Assembly (NCBI RefSeq): GCF_029223885.1 | Contig: NZ_CP119409.1 | Coordinates: 4,144,501 to 4,208,500 of the forward strand | Source of the DNA: Pararhizobium gei | GTDB taxonomy: Bacteria > Pseudomonadota > Alphaproteobacteria > Rhizobiales > Rhizobiaceae | Direction of reading: 5' to 3' | DNA length: 64,000 nt | Shown here: positions 1-7,879 of the stretch, piece after piece | Layout: each line of letters starts with the position of its first letter | Position numbering within the stretch: the first letter of the stretch is position 1 | Notes under the pieces: generated by a model | What the model saw: the letters and a program-made list of their open reading frames with translations, nothing else | Database searches by the model: none | What the model was told of the DNA's origin: nothing | Made by a program: the position numbers and the translations under genes

Positions 1-1
1 C

Positions 2-406
2 GCCGAATATGAAAAGGCGCTGGCCGAAGCCTTCGCGCCATTTCCGGACAGCTGGGCCGGGATCCGGGCTGAAAACCTCGGATATTTCTCCTACTCGCTG
101 ACGGCAAAGGGCAGATCGGCCAAGGCAGATCGCTCCGCAAGCCTCGACAGCTTGATTGCCGATGGCCTGGTCCAGTTCGATCCCATCGTCTATGAGGATT
201 TTCTGCCCGTCAGCGCCGCCGGTATCTTCCAGTCAAATCTCGGTGACGACGCGGCGCAGGAATTCGTGGCGAGCCCGAACCAGCAGCGGTTCGAAGAGGA
301 TCTCGGCGCAAAGGTGCTCAACGAGTTCGATCATTATGCAGCGATCGAGCAGGCCTCGATCGAGGAATGCCGCCGCTTGCTGTCATCCGTTGCCGCCGCC
401 GAGTAA
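2..406 (+). CDS. hglS: 2-oxoadipate dioxygenase/decarboxylase (DUF1338, HglS-like), C-terminal part
   Basis: The reading frame is open from the window edge, so only the last 134 residues are seen. They resemble the DUF1338 family, whose member HglS converts 2-oxoadipate to D-2-hydroxyglutarate with non-haem iron and oxygen in lysine catabolism. The family-like stretch is YEDFLPVSAAGIFQSNLG, about 65-75 residues from the end. From memory, the substrate-specifying Val-Ser pair of Pseudomonas HglS lies at this distance from the C-terminus, which fits. The next gene starts 9 bases downstream and encodes a flavoprotein able to oxidise the product, and an ALDH7 gene follows. That context makes the lysine role much more likely than a generic YdcJ annotation. 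The start and N-terminal metal ligands lie outside the window. Confidence 0.8.
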   Translation, partial: AEYEKALAEAFAPFPDSWAGIRAENLGYFSYSLTAKGRSAKADRSASLDSLIADGLVQFDPIVYEDFLPVSAAGIFQSNLGDDAAQEFVASPNQQRFEEDLGAKVLNEFDHYAAIEQASIEECRRLLSSVAAAE

Positions 407-415
407 TCCGACCGA

Positions 416-1837
416 ATGATCGATCAAGAGCACATTGCAGCACTGGCCGGGATTGTCGGTGACAAGGCCATTGTTCCCGGGAACAGTGGCATGGCTGCCT
501 ACCAGTCCGGTGCGCGCTATGATGAAGGACGCGCGGCACTGGTGATCCGGCCGCAGACGACGGAGGACGTGTCGGCGGCCCTTGGCTATTGCGTCCGCAA
601 CGGCATTGCAGTCATTCCGCAATCCGGCAACACGGGACTTGTGTCCGGCTCGACGCCCGACGCGTCCGGCGGGCAGGTTGTCCTCAGCCTCGATCGGATG
701 ACACAGCGTTTCGACATCGATCTCGACAATCGCACGCTGCATGCGGGTGCCGGTTTCCGGCTGTCGGACGTCAATGGCAAGCTCGAAAAACACGGGCTTT
801 TCTTTCCGATCGATCTCGGTGCCGATCCGCGTCTCGGGGGCATGCTTGCCACCAACACGGGCGGCTCGCGCTTTCTGAAATATGGCGACGTGCGACGCAA
901 CACGCTCGGCATCAAGGTCGTTCTGGCTGACGAGCAGGGCACCATCCTCGACCTCACATCTCAACTGCGCAAGAACAATACCGGCATCGACTGGAAACAG
1001 GCATTCATCGGGACATCGGGGGCTTTCGGTGTCATTACCGAATGCGTTCTCAACCTCGAATATCTCCCGAAGCAAGTTGCGACCGCATATCTGGTGCCAT
1101 CAAGCGGCGCCCATGTCATGCCCCTGCTGCGCGCCATGGAAGACAGGCTTGGCGCTTATCTATCCGCATTCGAGGGGATTTCGGGAAACGCCATCGCAGC
1201 CACGCTCGATCATGTGCCGTCGCTCAGAAATCCGTTCCAGGGCGGCGGCGTGCCGGATTATGTCATCCTTGCGGAAATCTCCCGCACCTGGGAACCGCGG
1301 CAAGGCGAACAGAGCCTCGATTCGGTTCTCGAAGCCGTTCTGGCGGAAATCTGGGAGACGGATGAAGCACCGCTGGCCGACGCCTTTGTTGGCCCGGCAC
1401 ATGAAATGTGGGCACTCCGGCACGCGCTGTCGGAAGGCGTCAAGCATGCGGGAAAACTGATCGCCTTCGATCTGTCTTTCCGCAGGGGTGATATCATGGC
1501 TTTTTGCGACCGCATGAAGAGCGAGATGCCGAAAAATTTCCCCGAGGTAACCATCCGCGATTTCGGCCATATCGGCGACGGCGGCGTCCACTTCAATCTG
1601 ACGGTGCCGAAAGACAGCGCCTCGGCGACAGAGCCGGATTTTGAGAGGCGCCTGCGCGACTGGGTGTTTGCCGTCGCCGTCGATGATTTCGACGGCAGCT
1701 TCAGCGCCGAACATGCCATCGGCCGGAAAAACCAGATCTATTACGACCTATATACCCACCAGAAGATCAAGGACATGGCCCAGGGCCTCAAAGCGATGAC
1801 ATCACCGGGCGATCTCGGCTCGGTGCGCTTTGGATAG
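416..1837 (+). CDS. FAD-binding oxidoreductase, D-2-hydroxyglutarate dehydrogenase-like
   Basis: This 473-residue protein has the two-domain layout of the FAD-linked D-2-hydroxyacid dehydrogenases. An N-terminal FAD_binding_4 domain (about 40-215) carries the SGNTGLVSGS and LGGMLATNTGGSRFLKYG pyrophosphate/flavin motifs. A C-terminal FAD-oxidase domain carries GHIGDGGVHFN (about 388) and FSAEHAIGRKN (about 435), where the family's metal and catalytic histidines sit. Known relatives oxidise D-2-hydroxyglutarate to 2-oxoglutarate and pass electrons to a quinone or flavoprotein. Lying between the HglS-like gene and the ALDH7 gene, it most likely consumes HglS product; that assignment is inference from context. 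The ATG at 416 follows the previous stop by 9 bases, indicating an operon. A D-lactate or other D-hydroxyacid substrate cannot be excluded. Confidence 0.85.
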   Translation: MIDQEHIAALAGIVGDKAIVPGNSGMAAYQSGARYDEGRAALVIRPQTTEDVSAALGYCVRNGIAVIPQSGNTGLVSGSTPDASGGQVVLSLDRMTQRFDIDLDNRTLHAGAGFRLSDVNGKLEKHGLFFPIDLGADPRLGGMLATNTGGSRFLKYGDVRRNTLGIKVVLADEQGTILDLTSQLRKNNTGIDWKQAFIGTSGAFGVITECVLNLEYLPKQVATAYLVPSSGAHVMPLLRAMEDRLGAYLSAFEGISGNAIAATLDHVPSLRNPFQGGGVPDYVILAEISRTWEPRQGEQSLDSVLEAVLAEIWETDEAPLADAFVGPAHEMWALRHALSEGVKHAGKLIAFDLSFRRGDIMAFCDRMKSEMPKNFPEVTIRDFGHIGDGGVHFNLTVPKDSASATEPDFERRLRDWVFAVAVDDFDGSFSAEHAIGRKNQIYYDLYTHQKIKDMAQGLKAMTSPGDLGSVRFG

Positions 1838-1859
1838 TCCATAGAAGGAGTTACCCATC

Positions 1860-3392
1860 ATGAACATTGCAACGAAGACGGTGAATGTCGTTCAGGAAAC
1901 GGCCGCTCTCCTTGACAAGCTCGGCGTCCCCAGGGAGCTTTACACGGGCGGCAGCATGGCCTCCTATTCGCCCGTTACCGGCGAGCAGATCGCCAGTCTG
2001 AAGACGGTTTCGGCCGACGAAGCCGCCGAAAAGATCGATGCGGCCGACGCGGCCTTCCGCGCCTGGCGTCTCGTGCCGGCGCCCAAGCGCGGCGAGCTGA
2101 TCCGCCTGCTGGGTGAAGAACTGCGCGCCAGCAAGGCCGATCTCGGCCGCCTCGTGTCGATCGAGGCCGGCAAGATCACCTCCGAGGGTCTCGGCGAAGT
2201 GCAGGAAATGATCGACATCTGCGATTTCGCCGTCGGCCTATCCCGCCAGCTTTACGGTTTGACGATCGCAACCGAGCGCCCCGGCCATCGCATGATGGAA
2301 ACCTGGCACCCGCTCGGCGTCATTGGCGTCATCTCCGCCTTCAACTTTCCGGTTGCCGTCTGGGCCTGGAATTCGGCGCTGGCCCTGGTCTGCGGCAATG
2401 CCGTGGTCTGGAAGCCGTCGGAAAAGACCCCGCTGACCGCACTTGCATCGCAGGCTATCCTTGATCGCGCCATTGCCCGCTTCGGCGATGCGCCTGAAGG
2501 TTTGACGCAGGTTCTGATCGGCGACCGCGCCATCGGCGAGGTCCTGGTCGATCATCCGAAGGTGCCGCTGGTCTCGGCGACCGGCTCGACCCGCATGGGC
2601 CGGGATGTCGGTCCGCGCCTGGCCAAGCGCTTCGCACGCGCAATCCTCGAACTCGGCGGCAACAATGGCGGTATCGTCTGCCCTTCCGCCGATCTGGACA
2701 TGGCCCTGCGCGCCATTGCCTTCGGCGCCATGGGGACTGCCGGCCAGCGCTGCACGACGCTGCGCCGTCTCTTCGTCCACGAAAGCGTCTATGATGCGCT
2801 GGTTCCGCGCCTGAAGAAGGCTTATGCGAGCGTTTCGGTCGGCAACCCGCTGGAATCGGCGGCCCTTGTCGGCCCGCTTGTGGACAAGCCGGCCTTCGAG
2901 AATATGCAGAAGGCAATCGAAGAAGCCAAGGCACACGGCGGCATGGTGACCGGCGGAGAACGCGTCGATCTCGGTCATTCCGACAGCTACTATGTCAAGC
3001 CGGCTCTGGTGGAAATGCCGAAGCAGCATGGCCCTGTTACGGAAGAAACCTTTGCGCCGATCCTCTATGTCATGAAGTACAGCGATTTCGACGCTGCGCT
3101 CGCCGACCATAATGCGGTGGGTGCGGGTCTCTCCTCATCGATCTTCACACTCGACCTGCAGGAGGCCGAGCGCTTCCTCTCGCCGGATGGCTCCGACTGC
3201 GGCATCGCAAACGTCAATATCGGCACATCAGGCGCCGAAATCGGCGGCGCGTTCGGCGGAGAGAAGGAAACCGGCGGCGGCCGTGAATCCGGCTCGGATG
3301 CATGGCGGGCCTATATGCGCCGTGCCACCAACACCATCAACTATTCGAAAGCCTTGCCGCTCGCACAGGGCGTCTCCTTCGACATCGAATAG
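1860..3392 (+). CDS. amaB: L-aminoadipate-semialdehyde dehydrogenase (ALDH family 7)
   Basis: A full-length 510-residue NAD(P)-dependent aldehyde dehydrogenase of the antiquitin (ALDH7) group. ALDH7 signatures are the segment TERPGHRMMETWHPLG (about 140-155), FNFPVAVWAWN (about 162), the glutamate motif ELGGNNG (about 264) and the catalytic cysteine in GTAGQRCTTLRR (about 300). AmaB oxidises aminoadipate semialdehyde/piperideine-6-carboxylate to 2-aminoadipate, the step that feeds 2-oxoadipate to HglS. The ATG has a clear ribosome site (AGAAGGAG) and lies 22 bases after the flavoprotein gene, so the three genes are probably one lysine-degradation operon. The substrate is inferred from family and context. 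Confidence 0.88.
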   Translation: MNIATKTVNVVQETAALLDKLGVPRELYTGGSMASYSPVTGEQIASLKTVSADEAAEKIDAADAAFRAWRLVPAPKRGELIRLLGEELRASKADLGRLVSIEAGKITSEGLGEVQEMIDICDFAVGLSRQLYGLTIATERPGHRMMETWHPLGVIGVISAFNFPVAVWAWNSALALVCGNAVVWKPSEKTPLTALASQAILDRAIARFGDAPEGLTQVLIGDRAIGEVLVDHPKVPLVSATGSTRMGRDVGPRLAKRFARAILELGGNNGGIVCPSADLDMALRAIAFGAMGTAGQRCTTLRRLFVHESVYDALVPRLKKAYASVSVGNPLESAALVGPLVDKPAFENMQKAIEEAKAHGGMVTGGERVDLGHSDSYYVKPALVEMPKQHGPVTEETFAPILYVMKYSDFDAALADHNAVGAGLSSSIFTLDLQEAERFLSPDGSDCGIANVNIGTSGAEIGGAFGGEKETGGGRESGSDAWRAYMRRATNTINYSKALPLAQGVSFDIE

Positions 3393-3409
3393 TCGAGAGT
3401 GACCATTGA

Positions 3410-3442
3410 GCAACGAGATGGACTTGGCATCTGTCTCGTTGC
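3410..3442. terminator. Hairpin between convergent genes
   Basis: A perfect 9-bp inverted repeat (GCAACGAGA / TCTCGTTGC) with a 15-base loop lies in the 112-base gap where the ALDH gene and phnN converge. An inner AGATG/CATCT pairing is possible. There is no strong T-run on either side, so it is a bidirectional terminator or mRNA-end structure only by position. Confidence 0.5.
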
Positions 3443-3504
3443 CTTCAGGTGCCAACCAGACTCCTGCATCGCCTGTGACGGGCAGGCAATGGCAGTATAA
3501 TCAA

Positions 3505-4101
3505 TCAAGCCTCGGAAGCGTTGCGCCTTGATCGTCGCAGCGCTTCGATCAGTTGCACGAAATGCGTACCCGCCGTTTCCAGCGGGCCGCTATTGTCGAT
3601 CGTCGTGACGTCGGCGGCTTCCAGAATGTCGGGAGCCTGACGCTGCAGACGCTTGAGGATATCCGCCTCGCTTTCGCGTCCCCGCGAGACCAGACGCGCG
3701 GCAAGGACCTGCGGCGAGACGGTGACGTTGACGATCCTGACGGCGGGAAAGACCAGCCGAAACTGATCGAGGACTGCACGGCTGCCGTTGGCGACCACGA
3801 TCTGCCCCGCCCGAACCCTGTCCAGCGCTTGACGGGGTATGGCATATTTCAACCCGTGGGCCTGCCAGGCGACCGCAAAATCGCCAGCCTTCAGGCGGCT
3901 TTCGAACAGCTCGTCCGAAACGCTCTCGTGATCCTCACCGCCGGCATCGGATGGCCTGGTGATGACCCGGCGCACGATGTCGACATCGTCGCAGCCTGCA
4001 AATCGGCTGGCGGCAAAGCCGATGACGCTGTCCTTTCCGGCCCCGCTCGGGCCGACGATGACGATCATGGTGCCGGGGCTGTCCGCCGATGCGCGATGCA
4101 T
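3505..4101 (-). CDS. phnN: Ribose 1,5-bisphosphokinase PhnN
   Basis: A 198-residue P-loop kinase of the guanylate-kinase-like PhnN family, with Walker A GPSGAGKDS near residue 16 and the VRRVITRPSDAGGEDHESV segment typical of PhnN (about 43-61). PhnN phosphorylates ribose 1,5-bisphosphate to PRPP, the last salvage step of carbon-phosphorus lyase phosphonate degradation. Its ATG shares one base with the phnM stop (TGATG), so translation is probably coupled. A second possible start (MIVIVG) lies 11 codons in. The core phnG-L genes are not in the window, so the pair may serve a C-P lyase cluster elsewhere or general ribosyl-phosphate salvage. Confidence 0.9.
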   Translation of the reverse strand: MHRASADSPGTMIVIVGPSGAGKDSVIGFAASRFAGCDDVDIVRRVITRPSDAGGEDHESVSDELFESRLKAGDFAVAWQAHGLKYAIPRQALDRVRAGQIVVANGSRAVLDQFRLVFPAVRIVNVTVSPQVLAARLVSRGRESEADILKRLQRQAPDILEAADVTTIDNSGPLETAGTHFVQLIEALRRSRRNASEA

Positions 4102-5240
4102 CAGGCGACCCGCCGACCTTCGCGCCAGACCGAGCGAACAACCGGAATGGTTTCGCTTCGCTGGACCCGGACAATATCGCCGCGCAAGCCGATGGCAATG
4201 CGACCGCGATCATCGAGACCGACAGCGCGGGCCGGCGTTGCCGTGACCATGGCCAGCGCCTGGGGCAAACTGACGGTTTCGACCTCGCCGGCCAGAACAA
4301 AGGGCGCGTGAATGAGGCTGAACGGGACATAGTCGGATGACAGCACATCCAGAACCCCACGCTCCGCCAGATCCCGGGCGGCGATATTGCCGGAATGGGA
4401 CATGCCACGCACGATATTCGGCGCGCCCATCAGCACACTCAACCCCGCGGCGTGGGATGCCTCGGCGGCTTCGAAACTGGTTGGAAATTCGGCGAGGCGA
4501 ATGCCATAGCCAACGGATTCCTCGACATGGGCAAGCGTCGCATCGTCGTGACTGGCCAACGGAATTCCCCGCTCCGCGCAGGCTTTCGCAATCTCGGCCC
4601 GATGCGGGGCGGAATATCGCGCCGAAAGAGCCTGCTGGCGGGCGCAGAATTCCGCGAAAGCGTCGTCGGACAGACCGCGCTTGGTCTTATAATAGAGCGT
4701 GTATTGGTCCATGGTTTGAAATTGACGCTGGCCCGGCGCATGATCCATCAGAGAGACAAGGCCGACCTGCGGATCGTTTTCGAATTGCTCGAAATGCGCC
4801 AGGACGTTTTCAGTCGAAACTTCGCAGCGCAGATGGATACGGTGATCAGCGCGCAACCGGTTCTCCCGTCCCGCCTGCGCGAGCGTATCGGCCATATCGC
4901 GCATCTCGCCCTGCTGGAATCCCCCTTCGTCATCGGAGCCCATGCGCAGACAATCGAAGACCGTCGTGATCCCTGACCCGGCCACTTGCGTGTCATAGGC
5001 CTGGATGGCGGCCATCTTCACCCACCGCACGCCGGGGCGTGGGGCGTAGTGGGCTTCGAGATGATCGGTATGAAGTTCGACGAGACCGGGGATGAGGTAG
5101 TCTCCCTCGAAGTCCTCGCCGACGCGGCTGGAGCCTTCACAGATATCGGCAATCCTGCCGTCTCGAAGAAGAACGGAACCCGCGATGATCCGGTCTTCGA
5201 GAACGATTTGCGCGTTGGAGAAAACGGTTTCCGCGGTCAT
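4101..5240 (-). CDS. phnM: Alpha-D-ribose 1-methylphosphonate 5-triphosphate diphosphatase PhnM
   Basis: A 379-residue amidohydrolase-fold enzyme of normal PhnM length. The metal-site motif HTDHLEAHYAPRPGVRW (about 57-73), SHDDAT and SSDYVP match PhnM. It removes pyrophosphate from ribose-1-methylphosphonate triphosphate, making the substrate of the C-P lyase core. The frame stays open far upstream, but the start at 5240 is chosen because it has a GAGAG ribosome site and gives the family N-terminus. It sits 26 bases after the DUF1045 gene and overlaps phnN by one base, forming a three-gene operon. Confidence 0.93.
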   Translation of the reverse strand: MTAETVFSNAQIVLEDRIIAGSVLLRDGRIADICEGSSRVGEDFEGDYLIPGLVELHTDHLEAHYAPRPGVRWVKMAAIQAYDTQVAGSGITTVFDCLRMGSDDEGGFQQGEMRDMADTLAQAGRENRLRADHRIHLRCEVSTENVLAHFEQFENDPQVGLVSLMDHAPGQRQFQTMDQYTLYYKTKRGLSDDAFAEFCARQQALSARYSAPHRAEIAKACAERGIPLASHDDATLAHVEESVGYGIRLAEFPTSFEAAEASHAAGLSVLMGAPNIVRGMSHSGNIAARDLAERGVLDVLSSDYVPFSLIHAPFVLAGEVETVSLPQALAMVTATPARAVGLDDRGRIAIGLRGDIVRVQRSETIPVVRSVWREGRRVA

Positions 5241-5266
5241 ATCATGATCTCTCTCGTTTGGATGTT

Positions 5267-5950
5267 TTAACCGAGCGGCAACGTGGAATGGACGGCAAAC
5301 GCTGCGCCGCGCGCTTGCTCGATAAACAGGGCAAGCGATCCAACAGCAAGCGGCTTGCCGATGAAGGGCGCAAACATCTCGAGAAGCACGGCCTTCATGG
5401 CAACCTGCCGCTCCTCCGGCACCGGCCCCGTCAGTGTCATGTGAAAGCGGAACTGGTCGAAGACATAAGGATAACCGAACGAGATGAGGTTCGCCCTTTG
5501 CGCATCGCTGAGGAGTTCCAGTTTCCGGCGCACAAAATCCTGCGGCGAGAGGGGTGCGCGGAACGGTTCGAAATGACGAACCGTCGCATCGGCCAACGCC
5601 TGCAGGTCCGGACACTCCATGGCCGGAACGAGCGCGAAAAACGGCCCGAGTTGCCCAACCGTCATTGCCGGGATCTCGAAAGGGACGGCTTGCGCGGCAA
5701 AGTCCGCAAAAGCTGCAAGAAGTTGCGCCTCGTTCTTTTCGGCTGCCAGCGCAAAAGGCGCCTTGATCGTGCCGTGGAAACCATAGCGCCGCGGATCGGC
5801 CGTCAGGGCTTCCAATTCGGCAGCCTGAAAACCGGACCTGGAACGCAGTTCGACGGCTTCCCCGGTAAAGGGATTGCGTCCCAGCCAATCCGCCGCGGCA
5901 AGCGTCAGGGGGTGGTCGCGCTCGGGCGTTATGTAACAGGCGTAGCGCAG
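5267..5950 (-). CDS. DUF1045 protein of phosphonate operons (2H-phosphoesterase-like)
   Basis: A 227-residue protein of the family often found beside phnM/phnN. Two HxT motifs, FHGTIKAP and FHMTLTGP, are the hallmark of 2H phosphoesterases, so a cyclic-phosphodiester substrate from phosphonate breakdown is a reasonable guess. The conserved N-terminus (RYACYITPERDHPLT, then WLGRNPFTGE) begins directly at a CTG codon at 5950. An AGAGGA ribosome site lies 6 bases upstream, and there is no in-frame ATG, GTG or TTG before it back to a stop near 6020. The next usable start, TTG at 5815, would delete 45 conserved residues. I therefore annotate a CTG start; a sequencing error or recent start-codon mutation is the alternative. 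Confidence 0.82.
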   Translation of the reverse strand: MRYACYITPERDHPLTLAAADWLGRNPFTGEAVELRSRSGFQAAELEALTADPRRYGFHGTIKAPFALAAEKNEAQLLAAFADFAAQAVPFEIPAMTVGQLGPFFALVPAMECPDLQALADATVRHFEPFRAPLSPQDFVRRKLELLSDAQRANLISFGYPYVFDQFRFHMTLTGPVPEERQVAMKAVLLEMFAPFIGKPLAVGSLALFIEQARGAAFAVHSTLPLG

Positions 5951-6089
5951 GGTCAGTCCTCTGGTGGCGACGGGCGGCCCATCAGACCGTTTGTGCGTCG
6001 CTAACCGTCCTTCGTGACATTATCGTGATGTGGATCGAGCAAAAGGCACCCTCGAGCTGGCCGGGACCAGATTCGCGCCCGCACACCGT

Positions 6090-7136
6090 CTACGCTGCCG
6101 TCGAATATGCCTTTGCCATATCCGGCAGACGCTTGACGCGGATTTTCGAGGCCTGGCCGGCAGTATTGAAGGCGATGAAACGCTCCCTGCACACATCGAC
6201 CATGCGCGCCGTCGCCGGCTTCAGATAATTGCGGGGGTCGAAATTATCCGGGTTTTCGAGATGATGCTTGCGGATCATGCCGGTGAAGGCGAGGCGCAGG
6301 TCGGTATCGATATTGACTTTGCGCACGCCCAACGGAATGGCCTTCTGGATTTCGGCAACCGGCACGCCCCAGGTCTGCTTCATCGTTCCGCCATTGGCGG
6401 TGAACAGGTCCTGCAGATCCTGCGGCACCGATGACGAGCCGTGCATGACCATATGGGTGTTCGGCAGCCGCTTGTTGATCTTCGCGATGGTCTCGATCGA
6501 CAGAATGTCCCCATCCGGAGCACGGGTGAACTTATAGGCCCCGTGGCTGGTACCAATGGCCACGGCAAGCGCATCGACGCCGGTTTTCTCGACGAAATCG
6601 AACGCTTGTTCCGGGTCGGTCAGCAACTCCTCGCGCGACAGCTTGCCCTCGAATCCATGGCCGTCCTCCTTCTCGCCGGCTCCGGTTTCCAGATTGCCGA
6701 GGCAACCGAGCTCGCCCTCGACGGAGACGCCGGCGGCATGGGCGATCTTCACGACGTCCGCCGTGACGCCGACATTGTATTCATAGCTGGCAATGCTCTT
6801 CCCGTCGGCGAGCAGCGACCCGTCCATCATCACGGAGGTGAAACCATTGGTGATCGCCGAAATGCAGGTCGAGGGCTGATCTCCATGGTCAAGATGCAGA
6901 CAGACCGGAATATGGGGATATTCTTCGGTCGCCCCGAGGATAAGATGCCTGAGGAAGGCATCACCGGCATAGGCGCGGGCTCCGCGGCTCGCCTGGAGGA
7001 TGACGGGAGAATCCGTCGCATCGGCAGCCCGCATGACAGCTTGAATATATTCCAGATTGTTCACATTGAAGGCCGGCAACGCGTAATTGTTCTCGGCCGC
7101 GTGGTCCAGCAGTTGCCGCAAGGTGATCAATGCCAT
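6090..7136 (-). CDS. fba: Fructose-bisphosphate aldolase, class II
   Basis: A 348-residue zinc aldolase of the Calvin-cycle-type class II subgroup, splitting or forming fructose 1,6-bisphosphate in the cytoplasm. Zinc and phosphate-site segments are visible: HLDHGDQ (about 83), EGELG (about 140), GTSHGAYKF (about 196), MHGSSS (about 230) and KVNIDTD (about 270). The frame extends upstream, but the ATG at 7136 has a GGGAG ribosome site and gives the family N-terminus [13 protein letters not shown]. It is followed on the same strand, after 139 bases, by the DUF1045-phnM-phnN genes. No other Calvin-cycle genes are nearby, so a glycolytic or gluconeogenic role is likely. Confidence 0.95.
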   Translation of the reverse strand: MALITLRQLLDHAAENNYALPAFNVNNLEYIQAVMRAADATDSPVILQASRGARAYAGDAFLRHLILGATEEYPHIPVCLHLDHGDQPSTCISAITNGFTSVMMDGSLLADGKSIASYEYNVGVTADVVKIAHAAGVSVEGELGCLGNLETGAGEKEDGHGFEGKLSREELLTDPEQAFDFVEKTGVDALAVAIGTSHGAYKFTRAPDGDILSIETIAKINKRLPNTHMVMHGSSSVPQDLQDLFTANGGTMKQTWGVPVAEIQKAIPLGVRKVNIDTDLRLAFTGMIRKHHLENPDNFDPRNYLKPATARMVDVCRERFIAFNTAGQASKIRVKRLPDMAKAYSTAA

Positions 7137-7879
7137 TAAACTCTCCCGTTCATCACACCGCCCGTTCATTGGCGGCTTGTTGTTCTCAATTCGAGCAGAT
7201 TCCAGTGCAGGCCTTCGCCGGACAAGCCTCCCGCCGCGCGGATTATTGCAGCACCTTAATTGATGATCACGGTTTGGCAACCGGGAACGACGCGGATTTG
7301 CGTTTGTCGAAACGATGAAAGCGACCCGTGCCTTGAGCACGACATAGACCGATGGCCGCGCATTTTCTTGGCCGTCTTTGAATAGACCGCACCCAACTGA
7401 TTGCAGACCGCTTCAAATGAGTCGCACTCGGTTTTTTCGCGCCATTTGCAGACCGGGCTGCCGCTCCAAGTAGATCCATCAACAGGATTTCACGCGTTTT
7501 CGACAGCCTTGGATATTCATCTCGAGATTGCGCCGGGATACCCGGCTTAATCACCCTGCCTCGGACTTAGCTGCAGGGAGAAAATAAAGTGTTGAAACGC
7601 TTTCTTTCGCCTCAGGGCGCTACGCCACATGACATATTACGTAAACTGCTCGAAATTGATCTTAATCTGTCGCGACGCTGCGGCTGCATCCGCGATGACG
7701 GTATTTTAGCCAGTCGGAAAGCAGGGGAGAATAATGGCGCAAAGACAACCAGAGAGCGATCGACACCGTCCCCATAACGACACAGCCAATCATCGGAAAC
7801 CGACAAACGGCCTTGCTTTCGGTAGAAAATTGGCATTCTCTCGCCCCTTCGCAACCTGAAAGAGGGGAAGGATAACAAA
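7137..7879. other. Intergenic region between divergent fba and oppA
   Basis: This 743-base stretch separates two divergently transcribed genes and should hold both promoters. Frames here (for example 7267-7554 minus and 7589-7777 plus) match nothing I recognise and lack convincing ribosome sites, so I call no gene. The distal end is relatively AT-rich (about 7570-7700), as expected for an oppA promoter. A GAGGGGAAGGA ribosome site precedes the oppA ATG. I could not assign -35/-10 boxes with confidence. Confidence 0.5.

Noticed and set aside
2238..3110. Minus-strand frame inside the aldehyde dehydrogenase gene
   Set aside because: The ALDH reading is unambiguous, with catalytic motifs; the antisense frame is low-complexity shadow sequence.
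7267..7554. Minus-strand frame of 95 codons in the fba-oppA gap
   Set aside because: No family likeness, no ribosome site and composition unlike neighbouring genes; region annotated as intergenic.
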